Below, piece after piece: positions 1 to 8,929 of a stretch of 64,000 nucleotides of DNA. The position numbers and the translations under genes are program-made. The stretch spans positions 24,221-88,220 of the forward strand of contig JAAVZU010000106.1 in the NCBI GenBank assembly GCA_022791815.1, read 5' to 3'. The stretch is from Lachnospiraceae bacterium. Its GTDB lineage: Bacteria; Bacillota; Clostridia; Lachnospirales; Lachnospiraceae. Each line of letters begins with the position of its first letter. Position 1 is the first letter of the stretch. Under the pieces are notes generated by a model. That model had not been told where the DNA came from, ran no database searches, and worked only from the letters and a program-made list of their open reading frames with translations.

Positions 1-1183
1 AAAATTTCTTAAAGGTTTCATTAAATATGGAAAGCATAGGCAAAAAAGAAAGAATCATCATTATTGGTATACTTATAGAAGTGGCTGCCATTTGGTTTTT
101 ACCCTTTACACCAATTGCTGCACCTAAAAGAAATGAACAGCAGTGTCCCAAAAACATTATAAGCATAAATTTTAGCAAAGTTATACCAGAATACCCTCCT
201 GTGAATCCCATTACTAAAGAACCTGCCATACAAATAGATATAATATAGATTGCATTTCCAATTAAATATTCAAATGCTTTTACATTGCATAATTGTAGTA
301 CGCATAAAGTATTTTTTTCTTTTTCTTCAGCGATAATGGCTGTAGCACTTGTGAGAGGTGCCATTCCTGCATACATAATGGCGAATAAATTTGTAAAAAA
401 ATGTTCTGGCATATTGGAAATGTGAATAGCATTTTCCATAATAAGAGTTAAGCAGGGAAACATAATAAACTGGATAAAAATAGTTTTATTCTTTATCTGT
501 TCACTACTTTCCCTGGTATGTTCTAGTACAATATTCTGACCATTTCTTAAATATATATTGATTTTCTTTTGATGGTTATACTGTCTACAAATATTGACTG
601 GTTTTCCATATTCCACTATTTGACCATTGTTTAAAAGTGCAATTTTATCACAGAGTTTTTCTGCTTCGTACATATTGTGTGTAGTTAGAAATATCATTGT
701 TCCCTTATGTTTTTCCTCAAGTATCATCTTATGAATAGCTGTGATAGTAGTAGGATCTAATCCACTAGTGGGTTCATCAAGAAATAAAATTTTAGGCTGG
801 CGTAAAATTGCCCTTGCAAATAAACCTACATCACTTAATACAGTTTCGATATTTTCATTCTTTTTTCCATCAAGCATCTGATAAAATTTTAAATTATCAT
901 AACAACTCATTCTTTCATATAATCCGAAATTATCCATCATAATTCCAATTTGTTTATAGTCCTCACCTGTCATATTTAATGGTAATTTTCCTAAAATAAA
1001 ACAGTTACCCCTTGTAGCCTTTAATTGACCTGTTAGAATATGAATTAAAGTAGTTTTTCCTGCACCAGATGGACCAAGAAGTCCAAATATCTCACCTTTA
1101 TTAACACTAAAGTTAAGGTTGGACAAAACCTCTGTTTTACCAAAAAGATGACTTATGTCTTTTATCACGATTGCCTTATCCAT
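1..1183 (-). CDS. Fused ABC transporter ATPase-permease, partial, signature motif missing
   Basis: Starts at the ATG at 1183 and stays open to the window edge (at least 394 codons). Residues 1-220 are an ABC ATPase: Walker A GPSGAGKT (37-44), Walker B with D-loop FLDEPTSGLDP (134-144) and the switch histidine in TTHNMYEAEK. The stretch that should carry the LSGGQ-type signature is absent: LSDVGL runs straight into FARAILRQPK. After about residue 225 the frame continues without a stop into an ABC-2-type permease (KNKTIFIQF, then EEKEKNTL and hydrophobic segments). In relatives as I know them these are two genes. The start overlaps the DUF3021 gene by 8 bp, so LytTR, DUF3021 and ABC form one operon, probably for export or peptide resistance. 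Losing both the signature and the gene boundary in frame suggests decay, or an unusual fused half-transporter. Confidence 0.8.
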   Translation of the reverse strand, partial: MDKAIVIKDISHLFGKTEVLSNLNFSVNKGEIFGLLGPSGAGKTTLIHILTGQLKATRGNCFILGKLPLNMTGEDYKQIGIMMDNFGLYERMSCYDNLKFYQMLDGKKNENIETVLSDVGLFARAILRQPKILFLDEPTSGLDPTTITAIHKMILEEKHKGTMIFLTTHNMYEAEKLCDKIALLNNGQIVEYGKPVNICRQYNHQKKINIYLRNGQNIVLEHTRESSEQIKNKTIFIQFIMFPCLTLIMENAIHISNMPEHFFTNLFAIMYAGMAPLTSATAIIAEEKEKNTLCVLQLCNVKAFEYLIGNAIYIISICMAGSLVMGFTGGYSGITLLKFMLIMFLGHCCSFLLGAAIGVKGKNQMAATSISIPIMMILSFLPMLSIFNETFKKF

Positions 1184-1655
1184 GAAAATCTTCTCCTTTT
1201 AATTGTTCTAATGCTTCACGCATTTTTTTATTATCACTTTTTTCTTTTATTACAGAAACTATCACACTAACGAATGCACAAATAAAAAAACAAACAAAAA
1301 ACATAATCCATGGTTTTACTTGGTTTACTGGAAACCACTGAAAAGCAGAAGCAAAAATTACAATTGATATTATAATACATAGAAACATCCATGTGGTTCT
1401 GCCCATAATGCTCAATTTTTTTATGAAAAGCTCTGTGAAAAACAGAGTTCTCAAACTAGCAAGTATGGCTGCCAGACAAAAAAACTGGATAGATGTTGCA
1501 ATGGAAATTCCTTTACTTCCTAACTCAAATATGGAAGAATAACCCTTTGCCTTTTCGCCAAAAATAACACAAAATAAGCAGAGACTTAATATGGCAATTC
1601 CCCAGATAACCATAATCTGTGTGAGATAATCAAATAGTATATTTTTCTTAATCAT
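1176..1655 (-). CDS. DUF3021-type four-helix membrane protein
   Basis: A 159-residue protein with four hydrophobic segments (about residues 10-32, 48-72, 86-106, 114-136) and a charged C-terminal tail, the size and layout of DUF3021 proteins. These are known to be co-encoded with stand-alone LytTR regulators and probably modulate them at the membrane. Here it follows the LytTR gene directly (stop of one next to start of the other) and overlaps the ABC gene by 8 bp, implying translational coupling. The family call rests on size, topology and context; the biochemical role is not established. Confidence 0.8.
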   Translation of the reverse strand: MIKKNILFDYLTQIMVIWGIAILSLCLFCVIFGEKAKGYSSIFELGSKGISIATSIQFFCLAAILASLRTLFFTELFIKKLSIMGRTTWMFLCIIISIVIFASAFQWFPVNQVKPWIMFFVCFFICAFVSVIVSVIKEKSDNKKMREALEQLKGEDFHG

Positions 1656-2105
1656 TTAAATAACCCCCAATCTTTTCTTTATTCCATCAGCATACTGCCT
1701 GGATACCATAATTTGTTCACCGTTTTTCATAGTCAGACGTAATTTTCTTTCAATATCTTTTTTTATGGATTGTATAAACTTTAAATGAACCAGACAGGAC
1801 TTACTAACTCTAAGAAATCCACTTTGACAAAGTTGTTCTTCCATTTCATATAATCTTAGATTAGATTCATAGATAGATTCTTCTGTATATACAAAAGTCT
1901 TACGTTCCAGTGTTTCGATATAAGAAATCTGATTTACATCCAGAAGATAGTTTTCGCCATCTTTGGTGACAGATAGCTGTTGATTGAACATTTGCAACAT
2001 GACGATTATATTTTCAATGGTTGGAGTCATTTTTTGGCAGCAAATTATTACTTTTGTCTCCTCGTTTTTTTCATCTACGTTCACCGTAACTTTCAAGTAA
2101 AACAC
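1656..2105 (-). CDS. LytTR-domain transcriptional regulator without receiver
   Basis: A 149-residue protein. Residues about 45-145 form a LytTR DNA-binding domain, recognisable from the LDVNQISYIETLERKTFVY strand, the FLRVSKSCLVHL motif and the terminal ISRQYADGIKKRL-like helix (here MVSRQYADGIKKRL). It lacks a receiver domain, so it is probably controlled by the adjacent DUF3021 protein. A strong ribosome site (AAGGAGG) precedes the ATG. An inverted repeat lies just upstream at 2126-2150 and may be its own operator. It probably controls its own operon, including the ABC gene. Confidence 0.88.
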   Translation of the reverse strand: MFYLKVTVNVDEKNEETKVIICCQKMTPTIENIIVMLQMFNQQLSVTKDGENYLLDVNQISYIETLERKTFVYTEESIYESNLRLYEMEEQLCQSGFLRVSKSCLVHLKFIQSIKKDIERKLRLTMKNGEQIMVSRQYADGIKKRLGVI

Positions 2106-2125
2106 CTCCTTGAACAGTAGTGTAT

Positions 2126-2150
2126 CAGTTCAGATATTCTCTTTGAACTG
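2126..2150. promoter_or_regulatory. Inverted repeat upstream of the LytTR operon
   Basis: CAGTTCA and the complementary TGAACTG flank an 11-bp spacer, 20 bp upstream of the LytTR start codon. It lies where an autoregulatory operator would be expected, between divergent genes. A further TGAACAG half-site follows at 2111. The operator role is an inference. Confidence 0.4.
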
Positions 2151-2299
2151 TTATCATTAGTCTGCCACAGAATCTTTTTAAAAACAAGAGCATAAGTCAT
2201 AAGTTGCCATTATGTGTACATAAGTTTCCACAAGATGATGGAGATACAAGAAAAAATATGGTAGAATGAGTAAGAGAAATATATATTATAGGAGGATAA

Positions 2300-4561
2300 A
2301 TGACAAAAAAAGGATTTAAAAAGGCAATGCAGTGTGGACTAGGACGTTGTATCGTAGAATTAGATCAAGTAGAAAATGTAGAGAAATATTATGATATTGT
2401 ATTATGGGGTTGTACCCATAATTTCTCTTATGATGCCCAGTGTGAAGGAATGCGTAGCTGGTATACGTATGAAATGATAAAACGTTTTGCGGATAAATCA
2501 TCTTTTCTGAAAAAGATAATTTATCATTATGAAAAAAGCATTATAAAGTCTGGTACTGGTTGTGAACTTGCTTATATTAGCAATGTACTGGTCTATTTTG
2601 CTATAGATGGCAGTCAGCTTGCGGTGGATGCACTCTGGAGAGGATATCAGAAACTCTATCATATTTTATATAAAAGAAAAAGGACAAGCGATAGTGTTTT
2701 TTTTATAAAGGAATCTTTTGAAGAGTTATGTATTGCGCTTACAGGATTAGAGAAGGGACAAGCGGGGGAAGTCTATTTGAAATTTATTGAGGATATGGGA
2801 AATCTATATCTGTATAGCCATGTATTCCAAAATTGGAATAATGCCTTTTCTTCGTTTGATGATTATTGTGAATGTTTGTATGGAAAAAGAAATATTAATA
2901 AAATAAAAAAAGAAAAAGCAAAAGAGTCCCAATCAATAGAGAAATATATCACATGCATGGAAAAGTATAAGGAAGAAATGGAATGTAATAGGAAGAACCA
3001 TAAACAGCAGTGTCCGCAAAATGCTACAGAAGTATATGAATACTTAAAAAATGGACTAATAAAAGAACAAGATAAGAGTAACAAAATTATTTATCTGTTT
3101 TGTGGAAGAATTTTTTTGGGGAAAGATAAAATAGATGAATTGCAAAAGCTTGCCCAAATGTATAAGGAGGAAAAAAATCCTGTATTAAGAGCCCGATTGC
3201 TTCAAATTTTTACAAATCAAGCATGTGCATTTTTGCTAGACCCGGAGGTGGTTATTTATGATACAAAATCAGAACATGAGACATTAAGCAATCAGGCTTT
3301 TGATGCGTTGTGTTACATACACCATGAAAAAGTAAAGGAATATGCATATACATTGCTGCACGACAAGAAGCATAGAGATAATGTTATATGCATAATTGCC
3401 AATAATTATCAAAAAGAGGATAAAGAAATTTTTATAAATATGGTTAAAAGTGTGCCTGTTGTGTATCAGGGGGATGAACATTGGCATGGTGTGTTTTTTT
3501 CTGTTTTGGATATGTTTGAAAATAAAGAAATTAAGAACCCACCAAAAGAACTTTTATTGTATATGTATGAGAATACACAATGTTCCAGTTGTCGTGAAAG
3601 CATATTGATGGAAATGGAAAGAAGACGTATGATTACAAAAGATATTCTAATGGAATGTTTATGGGATTCAAATGAAAATATTCGGAAGTATGCAGGGAGG
3701 AAAATAATGAAACTAGAACAAAAAAGATTTATGCAGAGATTTGATACAATAGAAAAAGAGGTTTTTGTACTTACAGAGGAAGGTACAAGTGCATCAAAAT
3801 GTGGCAAGGATAAACTTTATGAGGCTTCTGTAACAGTATTGGCTCTTGTGGATGTGGCAACAGGAGAGTTAATAGATGACAAAGGTTATCTTGAGTGGCA
3901 GTTAACAGAGAAAGAATGTCAGACTTCCGAAAAGATATTCAATTTACAGGGAAAAACAATTTATCGTTTAAAGGTACAGGAATCATTGCCTTTTACCAAT
4001 TACTTTGGGGACGAGGGGAACGAAGTAAGAAGAGGCAAGTATCTATGGGTGAAAGAGGTGCTTGAAAGATCTTGTCAAGAGGAAAGACTAGATATGATTT
4101 TGGAAGAATACCTTAAGCCTGTAGTGATTCAACCAGAAGGGTGTGGGGAGTTAGTATTGGACAAGTCCCTTGGAATGTTTTCGGGAGTTGGGAGTTGGAA
4201 TGGGGATTCATGCCAGATTCATTTGGATGTGGATGAAAATAATGCAGAGACTTCCGAAGATGCACAAAGTACATGGAAAGTACTTATGGATAACTCTAGG
4301 GAATGGGACAAAAAGGCAAGGCAATATGCTGCTACAGAACTGGCAGAGTGTGCCAGTGATTGGGCTAGGGATGAGGACGAAAATGCTGAGGAAATTACAG
4401 AAGATGAATTTGCTAAACGTATGGGTATTAGTGAGATTTGTGTGTCTATTGGTGGTGATTTTGATATTTACTATAATGATGACGATATGTTCTGGGGACA
4501 TGTGATCATTGTAAGTGGCAATATTGAAACAGGCATTGATGATGCATATATGGCAGGATAG
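2300..4561 (+). CDS. Large helical-repeat protein with C-terminal DUF2262 domain
   Basis: 753 residues with an excellent ribosome site (AGGAGG) before the ATG. There is no signal peptide, so it is probably cytoplasmic. The N-terminal ~480 residues are helical and charged, with HEAT-like stretches (for example around residues 330-460). The last ~150 residues resemble DUF2262: ARDEDENAEEITEDEFAKR followed by the acidic DFDIYYNDDDMFWGH and VIIVSGNIETGID. DUF2262 has no established function and often occurs in immunity or SUKH-like contexts. The gene diverges from the LytTR operon and is followed 42 bp later by a methyltransferase. The domain call is from memory of the family's acidic FWGH signature. 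Confidence 0.75.
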   Translation: MTKKGFKKAMQCGLGRCIVELDQVENVEKYYDIVLWGCTHNFSYDAQCEGMRSWYTYEMIKRFADKSSFLKKIIYHYEKSIIKSGTGCELAYISNVLVYFAIDGSQLAVDALWRGYQKLYHILYKRKRTSDSVFFIKESFEELCIALTGLEKGQAGEVYLKFIEDMGNLYLYSHVFQNWNNAFSSFDDYCECLYGKRNINKIKKEKAKESQSIEKYITCMEKYKEEMECNRKNHKQQCPQNATEVYEYLKNGLIKEQDKSNKIIYLFCGRIFLGKDKIDELQKLAQMYKEEKNPVLRARLLQIFTNQACAFLLDPEVVIYDTKSEHETLSNQAFDALCYIHHEKVKEYAYTLLHDKKHRDNVICIIANNYQKEDKEIFINMVKSVPVVYQGDEHWHGVFFSVLDMFENKEIKNPPKELLLYMYENTQCSSCRESILMEMERRRMITKDILMECLWDSNENIRKYAGRKIMKLEQKRFMQRFDTIEKEVFVLTEEGTSASKCGKDKLYEASVTVLALVDVATGELIDDKGYLEWQLTEKECQTSEKIFNLQGKTIYRLKVQESLPFTNYFGDEGNEVRRGKYLWVKEVLERSCQEERLDMILEEYLKPVVIQPEGCGELVLDKSLGMFSGVGSWNGDSCQIHLDVDENNAETSEDAQSTWKVLMDNSREWDKKARQYAATELAECASDWARDEDENAEEITEDEFAKRMGISEICVSIGGDFDIYYNDDDMFWGHVIIVSGNIETGIDDAYMAG

Positions 4562-4603
4562 GAATTAATAGGTTCTTACTATAAACAAAGAGGGTGAAAA
4601 AAG

Positions 4604-5269
4604 ATGGATAACATTTCAGCTTTTCATGCATCAGAGTATGATGAGAAAATAAAGATGACACTTCCCTATTATGAGGAATTTTATAAGCAGATTATAGATA
4701 TTGTAAAAATCCAGTTTAATAAACCTCTAAGATGGCTTGATGTTGGGTGTGGAACAGGAAAAATGGCAGAAGCTGTATTTGATACAGTTGATATTGACAA
4801 GTTTATATTCTGTGATAATTCTCCTCAAATGATTGATATTGTTAAAAAGCGTTTTAAGGGTAAAAAAGCAGATTTCACTATTTCATCTGTTCAAGAGTTA
4901 GATAAGAGTAATTCATTTGATGTCATAACAGCAATACAGGTGTTTCACTATTTTCAAAGAGAAGAACGTATATCTGCTATAAGAAAGTGTTATAATGCTT
5001 TGTGTGCAAATGGTATATTTGTCACGTTTGAAAACTTTGCCCCATATACAGAAGTTGGAAAAACATTATACCTACAGCGTTGGAAGTCATACCAACTCTT
5101 ACAGGGGAAAAGTGCTAAAGAATGTGATAAACATATTAGTAGATATGGGAAAGATTATTTCCCGATTTCTATATCAGAACATTTAGAGGCATTAAATAAA
5201 GCTGGTTTTAAGAATGTAGAAATTGTATGGGTATCAAATATGCAAGCTGGTTTTCTGGGGATTAAGTAA
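4604..5269 (+). CDS. Class I SAM-dependent methyltransferase
   Basis: 221 residues. Motif I LDVGCGTGKMAE (about 45-56) binds S-adenosylmethionine, FCDNSPQMIDI (about 69-79) is the post-I acidic loop, and FDVITAIQVFHYF (about 105-117) is motif II. A GAGGGTG ribosome site precedes the ATG. The substrate cannot be deduced; the C-terminal NMQAGFLGIK ending is common in small unassigned Clostridial methyltransferases. It follows the DUF2262 gene by 42 bp and may be co-transcribed. Confidence 0.88.
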   Translation: MDNISAFHASEYDEKIKMTLPYYEEFYKQIIDIVKIQFNKPLRWLDVGCGTGKMAEAVFDTVDIDKFIFCDNSPQMIDIVKKRFKGKKADFTISSVQELDKSNSFDVITAIQVFHYFQREERISAIRKCYNALCANGIFVTFENFAPYTEVGKTLYLQRWKSYQLLQGKSAKECDKHISRYGKDYFPISISEHLEALNKAGFKNVEIVWVSNMQAGFLGIK

Positions 5270-5320
5270 AAAATGGTTACTATATAACACTATTATGTGT
5301 AAAATTTAGATGACTATTAG

Positions 5321-5542
5321 AGTGCTATTAAGGGTGAGAATTGGTCAATAGAAGGATATCTAAAAAATGGTGATATTTTATAGGGATATTCTGTACTTAA
5401 AAGTTATGGTAAACATAATCCTTTAAGTGTTTTATGTAAGAGATGTTTTTATGAACTATTTAGAGCTTCAAAACATAGCAAAAGAAACGATGAGTTATTG
5501 CAAACAGTTTATCAGATCAGGAATGAACATAATAGATATTAA
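5321..5542 (+). pseudogene. Possible decayed ORF remnant
   Basis: This 222-bp frame reads like protein on both sides of one internal TAG at 5381: ENWSIEGYLKNGDIL before it, and GYSVLKSYGKHNPLS continuing to RNEHNRY and a TAA after it. It has no start codon or ribosome site. I recognise no family. It may be the remains of an accessory gene related to the neighbouring 5551 ORF. Confidence 0.35.
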
Positions 5543-5550
5543 AAAATAAT

Positions 5551-5940
5551 GTGAGTTCAAAATGTAATAACTTGGTGATATTCCTTTTGGTATTGGGATA
5601 TTGGTGCATTTCGCTTGCAGAAGAAGAAATAGCAATTTCTGTATCAGGAACAAGATATAAAACATCAAATAGAATTATTGAAAAAAATTATATTATTACT
5701 ATTGATCTGAGTCTTCAAAGTAATAATGTATGGAGGGATTTCGCAAGGACTATTATTATAGAAGATGGGAAAGTTGTAGAAACAATAAATAATATTAAAA
5801 ACATAAAGTGGAAACAAGGCTTATGTATGGAAGAAATGTTACGTGCAGAAATGAGAAAATTTAAAAATATTAATACAACATTTGAAGAACTATATTTTTA
5901 TATAAATGAAATTATTACTTTAAATGGATATATTATTTAA
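5551..5940 (+). CDS. Small hypothetical protein
   Basis: A 129-codon frame opening with GTG and no evident ribosome site. The first ~20 residues are hydrophobic (LVIFLLVLGYW). The rest is strand-rich and lysine-rich, with TIIIEDGKVVETINNIKNIKW and a helical end. The later part looks coding; the start is doubtful and the gene may be a fragment. No family recognised. Confidence 0.4.
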   Translation: MSSKCNNLVIFLLVLGYWCISLAEEEIAISVSGTRYKTSNRIIEKNYIITIDLSLQSNNVWRDFARTIIIEDGKVVETINNIKNIKWKQGLCMEEMLRAEMRKFKNINTTFEELYFYINEIITLNGYII

Positions 5941-6120
5941 AATGTTACTAAATATTTGTATATATCTTACTTCTATCAGTTTTTTAGATTTGTAGGAATT
6001 AAAAGAATAAATTTTCTTTTAATCTAAATTTAATCTTTCCTAAAAGCAGATTTAAGAAAAACGTTGTATATTGATATATGTAAGATAGACGTAGCAATTC
6101 ATAGTTATGATTAGCTACAG

Positions 6121-6167
6121 ATTAACTTTTATGTCTGTAATGCAGACCATCATGAAAGAAAGTTAAT
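6121..6167. repeat. Nested inverted repeat upstream of the DUF4342 gene
   Basis: Outer arms ATTAACTT (6121-6128) and AAGTTAAT (6160-6167) enclose a perfect inner hairpin GTCTG-taatg-CAGAC (6133-6147). It lies 40 bp before the next gene, without a following T-run, so a 5'-leader or operator element is more likely than a terminator. Confidence 0.5.
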
Positions 6168-6208
6168 AGTTAGTAATGTTATATCAATATCAGGAAGGGA
6201 TAAGGTGA

Positions 6209-6745
6209 ATGAATATGGAACATTTTGAAAAGGTTGAAAAATTAAGACAAAGAGCAAATGTAAGTTATGAAGAAGCAAAACAGGCATTAGAGGCATGTGA
6301 ATGGGATATGCTAGAGGCTATGGTATATCTTGAAAAGCTTGGAAAAGTAGAGAGTCCAAGACAGGAGAGTTATACTACTAGTTTTGAAGGACAGCCACAA
6401 TATGTATCTGTACCAGAAACAGTAAGAAGAAATACTGAGTATTCTTATCAGGAAGGATTTGGAAGTAAGATGAAACGACTCTGGGGAAAGATGTGGAAAA
6501 TTGGTAAGGAAAATTATTTACGTGTCAGCCGAAAAGGAGAAGAAATCATTAAGATACCTGTGTGGGTGTTTGTGCTTGCTTTACTATTTGCATGGCATAC
6601 ATTGATTATCATAATGCTTGTTTCTTTATTCCTTGAGTGTCATTATTCCTTTTGTGGAAGGGCTGACTTGTCAGGCGTAAATGATGCTATGGAAAAAGCC
6701 AGTACATTTGCAGATAAAGTAAAAGATGAGTATAATAAGCTATAA
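6209..6745 (+). CDS. UBA-like/DUF4342 membrane protein
   Basis: 178 residues. Residues 5-45 form a UBA/EF-Ts-N-like three-helix fold (LRQRANVSYEEAKQALEA, WDMLEAMVYLEKLG). A linker is followed by a conserved IKIPVWVFVLALLF segment, a membrane helix region about 113-140, then a tail. This matches DUF4342. The start could also be the ATG six bases downstream. It immediately precedes a two-component system (82 bp to the response regulator), an arrangement that suggests joint expression and a role in envelope sensing; function unknown. Confidence 0.75.
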   Translation: MNMEHFEKVEKLRQRANVSYEEAKQALEACEWDMLEAMVYLEKLGKVESPRQESYTTSFEGQPQYVSVPETVRRNTEYSYQEGFGSKMKRLWGKMWKIGKENYLRVSRKGEEIIKIPVWVFVLALLFAWHTLIIIMLVSLFLECHYSFCGRADLSGVNDAMEKASTFADKVKDEYNKL

Positions 6746-6827
6746 GGAGTTTTGCAGGTTTAAAATAATTAGCTGTAATCCTCCATGATTAGAAAAGTAG
6801 GAATTAGTGAAACAGGAGGGAATAATT

Positions 6828-7523
6828 ATGGAAGCAAATATACTAGTGGTAGAAGATGATGAAGGATTGGCTCGTTTTATTGAGTTGGAGCTGATGCATG
6901 AAGGGTATCAGGTAGTACGGGCAGATAATGGAAGAGATGCACTTCATATCGCTTTAGAAGAAGAATTTGCTCTTATACTGCTGGATATTATGCTTCCTGG
7001 TTTGAATGGGCTGGAGGTTATGAGGCGTTTGCAGCAGGAAAAGCCTACACCAGTTATTTTACTTACTGCAAGGGACGCAGTTATGGATAAGGTAGCAGGT
7101 CTGGATGCAGGGGCAGTGGATTATATTACCAAACCATTTGCCATTGAAGAACTTTTAGCCAGAATACGTGTAGCATTAAAGCTACATGGAAAACCAGTTA
7201 TAAAAGAAGTAGAAAAAGAACAAGAAGGACTGCTTGTTTGGAATGAATTAACGCTGTCAGAGAAAAAGCATCAAGTTTGTTATGCGGGAGAAGAAATTGT
7301 TTTAACAAACCGGGAATTTCTAATGTTAAAAACACTTTTGGAAAATCAGGATATTGTTCTGTCCAGAGATACTTTACTGGAAAAGGTATGTGGATTTAAT
7401 TACATAGGAGAAACAAATGTAGTTGATGTATATGTCCGGTATTTGCGTTCAAAGATTGATGAAGTGTATGGTGTGAAAATGATTCAGACGGTACGTGGTG
7501 TGGGATATGTCATTAAAAGGTAG
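6828..7523 (+). CDS. OmpR/PhoB-family response regulator
   Basis: Receiver domain with acidic pocket EDD (residues 9-11), phospho-acceptor D53 (LILLDIMLPG) and the conserved lysine in DYITKPFA. A winged-helix C-terminal domain follows, ending TVRGVGYVIKR. The start at 6828 is preferred over an upstream GTG because CAGGAGGG lies just before it. It pairs with the histidine kinase at 7664, but a palindromic repeat element of about 100 bp lies between the two genes and the stop codon overlaps that element's left flank. Confidence 0.93.
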   Translation: MEANILVVEDDEGLARFIELELMHEGYQVVRADNGRDALHIALEEEFALILLDIMLPGLNGLEVMRRLQQEKPTPVILLTARDAVMDKVAGLDAGAVDYITKPFAIEELLARIRVALKLHGKPVIKEVEKEQEGLLVWNELTLSEKKHQVCYAGEEIVLTNREFLMLKTLLENQDIVLSRDTLLEKVCGFNYIGETNVVDVYVRYLRSKIDEVYGVKMIQTVRGVGYVIKR

Positions 7524-7627
7524 GTAACTGTTCAAAGATACGAGAGTACGTAATGGGTTGTAACTGACACTTTCTTCATGTTCTTATGAAATATGCAGTA
7601 AATGTGTGTTTCTAACTAAATAGATAC
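7524..7627 (+). mobile_element. GTAAC-type MITE-like element, diverged copy
   Basis: Begins GTAACTGTTCA and ends TAAATAGATAC, a decayed match to the family's TGAATAGTTAC end. The 3' part keeps the family's TTCTTA...GCAGTAAATG...TTTCTAAC hairpin. Flanks aaaggtag (7516-7523) and aaaagtat (7628-7635) agree at 6 of 8 positions, as expected for an old target duplication. It separates the response regulator from its kinase. Confidence 0.65.
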
Positions 7628-7641
7628 AAAAGTATCTATTT
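7618..7641. promoter_or_regulatory. Perfect 10-bp palindrome before the kinase start
   Basis: AAATAGATAC-aaaa-GTATCTATTT, formed partly from the 3' end of the repeat element and ending 23 bp before the kinase ATG. It could be an RNA hairpin in the leader or an operator for the upstream response regulator. Confidence 0.5.
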
Positions 7642-7663
7642 AGAAGTTATTTAGGAGGAATAT

Positions 7664-8929
7664 ATGGCGGGAAAAGAAAATATGACACAGACAAAGAAAA
7701 TGACTTCCATTGTGCGGAAATTACATTGGAATTTCATGAGAAAGCAAATAGGAACTTTCTTTAAAATGGATATCCTGTTTATGTTTCTATTATTTTTAGG
7801 ATGGGTTTTAAATCAGGAAATCGCCTGTTTAGGGGAGATTTCCTTTTTTTATGATAGAGGAATTGAAAGAGAAGGACATTGGAAGGAATGGGTTTATTAT
7901 GTACAAAAGGATACAGGGGAATATTTGCTACGTCTAAAATTATATGATGGATTAAGGGTAATTGTTGGTATTATAGTAGTTCTATTGATATTACAAATGT
8001 TGTCTATTACTTTTTCTTATCACAAAGAAGAAAAAAAGATTCGTCGCATTTTAAATCCAATTAATGAACTTGCTTTAAAAGCAGATGCCCTAAACCGAAT
8101 GTCATTTTCGGAAGATAAATATCAGATTATTGAAGAAGCAATTTCCCACATTCAGCCAGATGAGGAGAAACAACTTTCTTTTGGAGATGAAGATTTGGCA
8201 GGTATAGAGGTGGCAATGAATAATTTACTAATACGTATGCAGGATGTATACCGCCAGCAGGCAAGGTTTGTCAACGATGCTTCCCATGAACTCCGTACGC
8301 CAATTGCAGTAATTGAAGGCTATGTAAATATGCTTGCAAGATGGGGCGTGGAGGATGAAAAGGTACTAACAGAATCTATTGCTGCCCTTCAGAGAGAATC
8401 GGGGCATATGAAACATCTAGTGGAACAACTGCTTTTTCTGGCACGAGGAGACAGCGGAAAAACACAATTGGAGTTTGCTAAGACTTCTTTAAAAGACTGC
8501 ATGCAGGAAATCTATGAAGAATCTTTACTTATTGATGAAGAACATGTTTACCGTTACAAAGTTCCTACAGAGGATATAGTTGTTTTAGCTGATACCATGA
8601 TGTTAAAACAGGCAGTCCGCATTTTAGTAGATAATGCGGCAAAATATACAAAACTTCAGGATGAAATTATATTATCTGTGGGAAGAACAGAAAATGGAGA
8701 TTCTTATTTGCAGGTACAGGATACAGGAATTGGCATGGAGGAGGCAGATATTGCTCACATGTTTGAACGTTTCTACCGTTCAGATGATGCACGGAAGTAT
8801 AAAGGAACAGGACTGGGACTTTCTATCGCAAAATGGATTGTAGATAAACATCAAGGATATTTTGAGATTTTGTCGCGGACAAATCTTGGAACGAGAATAC
8901 GGATTATATTGCCAAAGGGGAGAATGTAG
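7664..8929 (+). CDS. Membrane sensor histidine kinase
   Basis: 421 residues. Two membrane helices (about 33-52 and 100-120) bracket a short ~45-residue extracytoplasmic loop. A HAMP-like region, the dimerisation box NDASHELRTP with phospho-acceptor H208, the N-box LVDNAAKYT, and G-boxes DTGIGM and GTGLGLS follow. AGGAGG precedes the ATG. It is the cognate partner of the response regulator at 6828. The short sensing loop is typical of kinases that sense through the membrane or a partner, possibly the DUF4342 protein. The ligand is unknown. Confidence 0.93.
   Translation: MAGKENMTQTKKMTSIVRKLHWNFMRKQIGTFFKMDILFMFLLFLGWVLNQEIACLGEISFFYDRGIEREGHWKEWVYYVQKDTGEYLLRLKLYDGLRVIVGIIVVLLILQMLSITFSYHKEEKKIRRILNPINELALKADALNRMSFSEDKYQIIEEAISHIQPDEEKQLSFGDEDLAGIEVAMNNLLIRMQDVYRQQARFVNDASHELRTPIAVIEGYVNMLARWGVEDEKVLTESIAALQRESGHMKHLVEQLLFLARGDSGKTQLEFAKTSLKDCMQEIYEESLLIDEEHVYRYKVPTEDIVVLADTMMLKQAVRILVDNAAKYTKLQDEIILSVGRTENGDSYLQVQDTGIGMEEADIAHMFERFYRSDDARKYKGTGLGLSIAKWIVDKHQGYFEILSRTNLGTRIRIILPKGRM

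Noticed and set aside
27..248. 73-codon plus-strand frame at the left edge
   Set aside because: It lies antisense to the permease part of the ABC gene, which has clear family motifs on the minus strand; no ribosome site.
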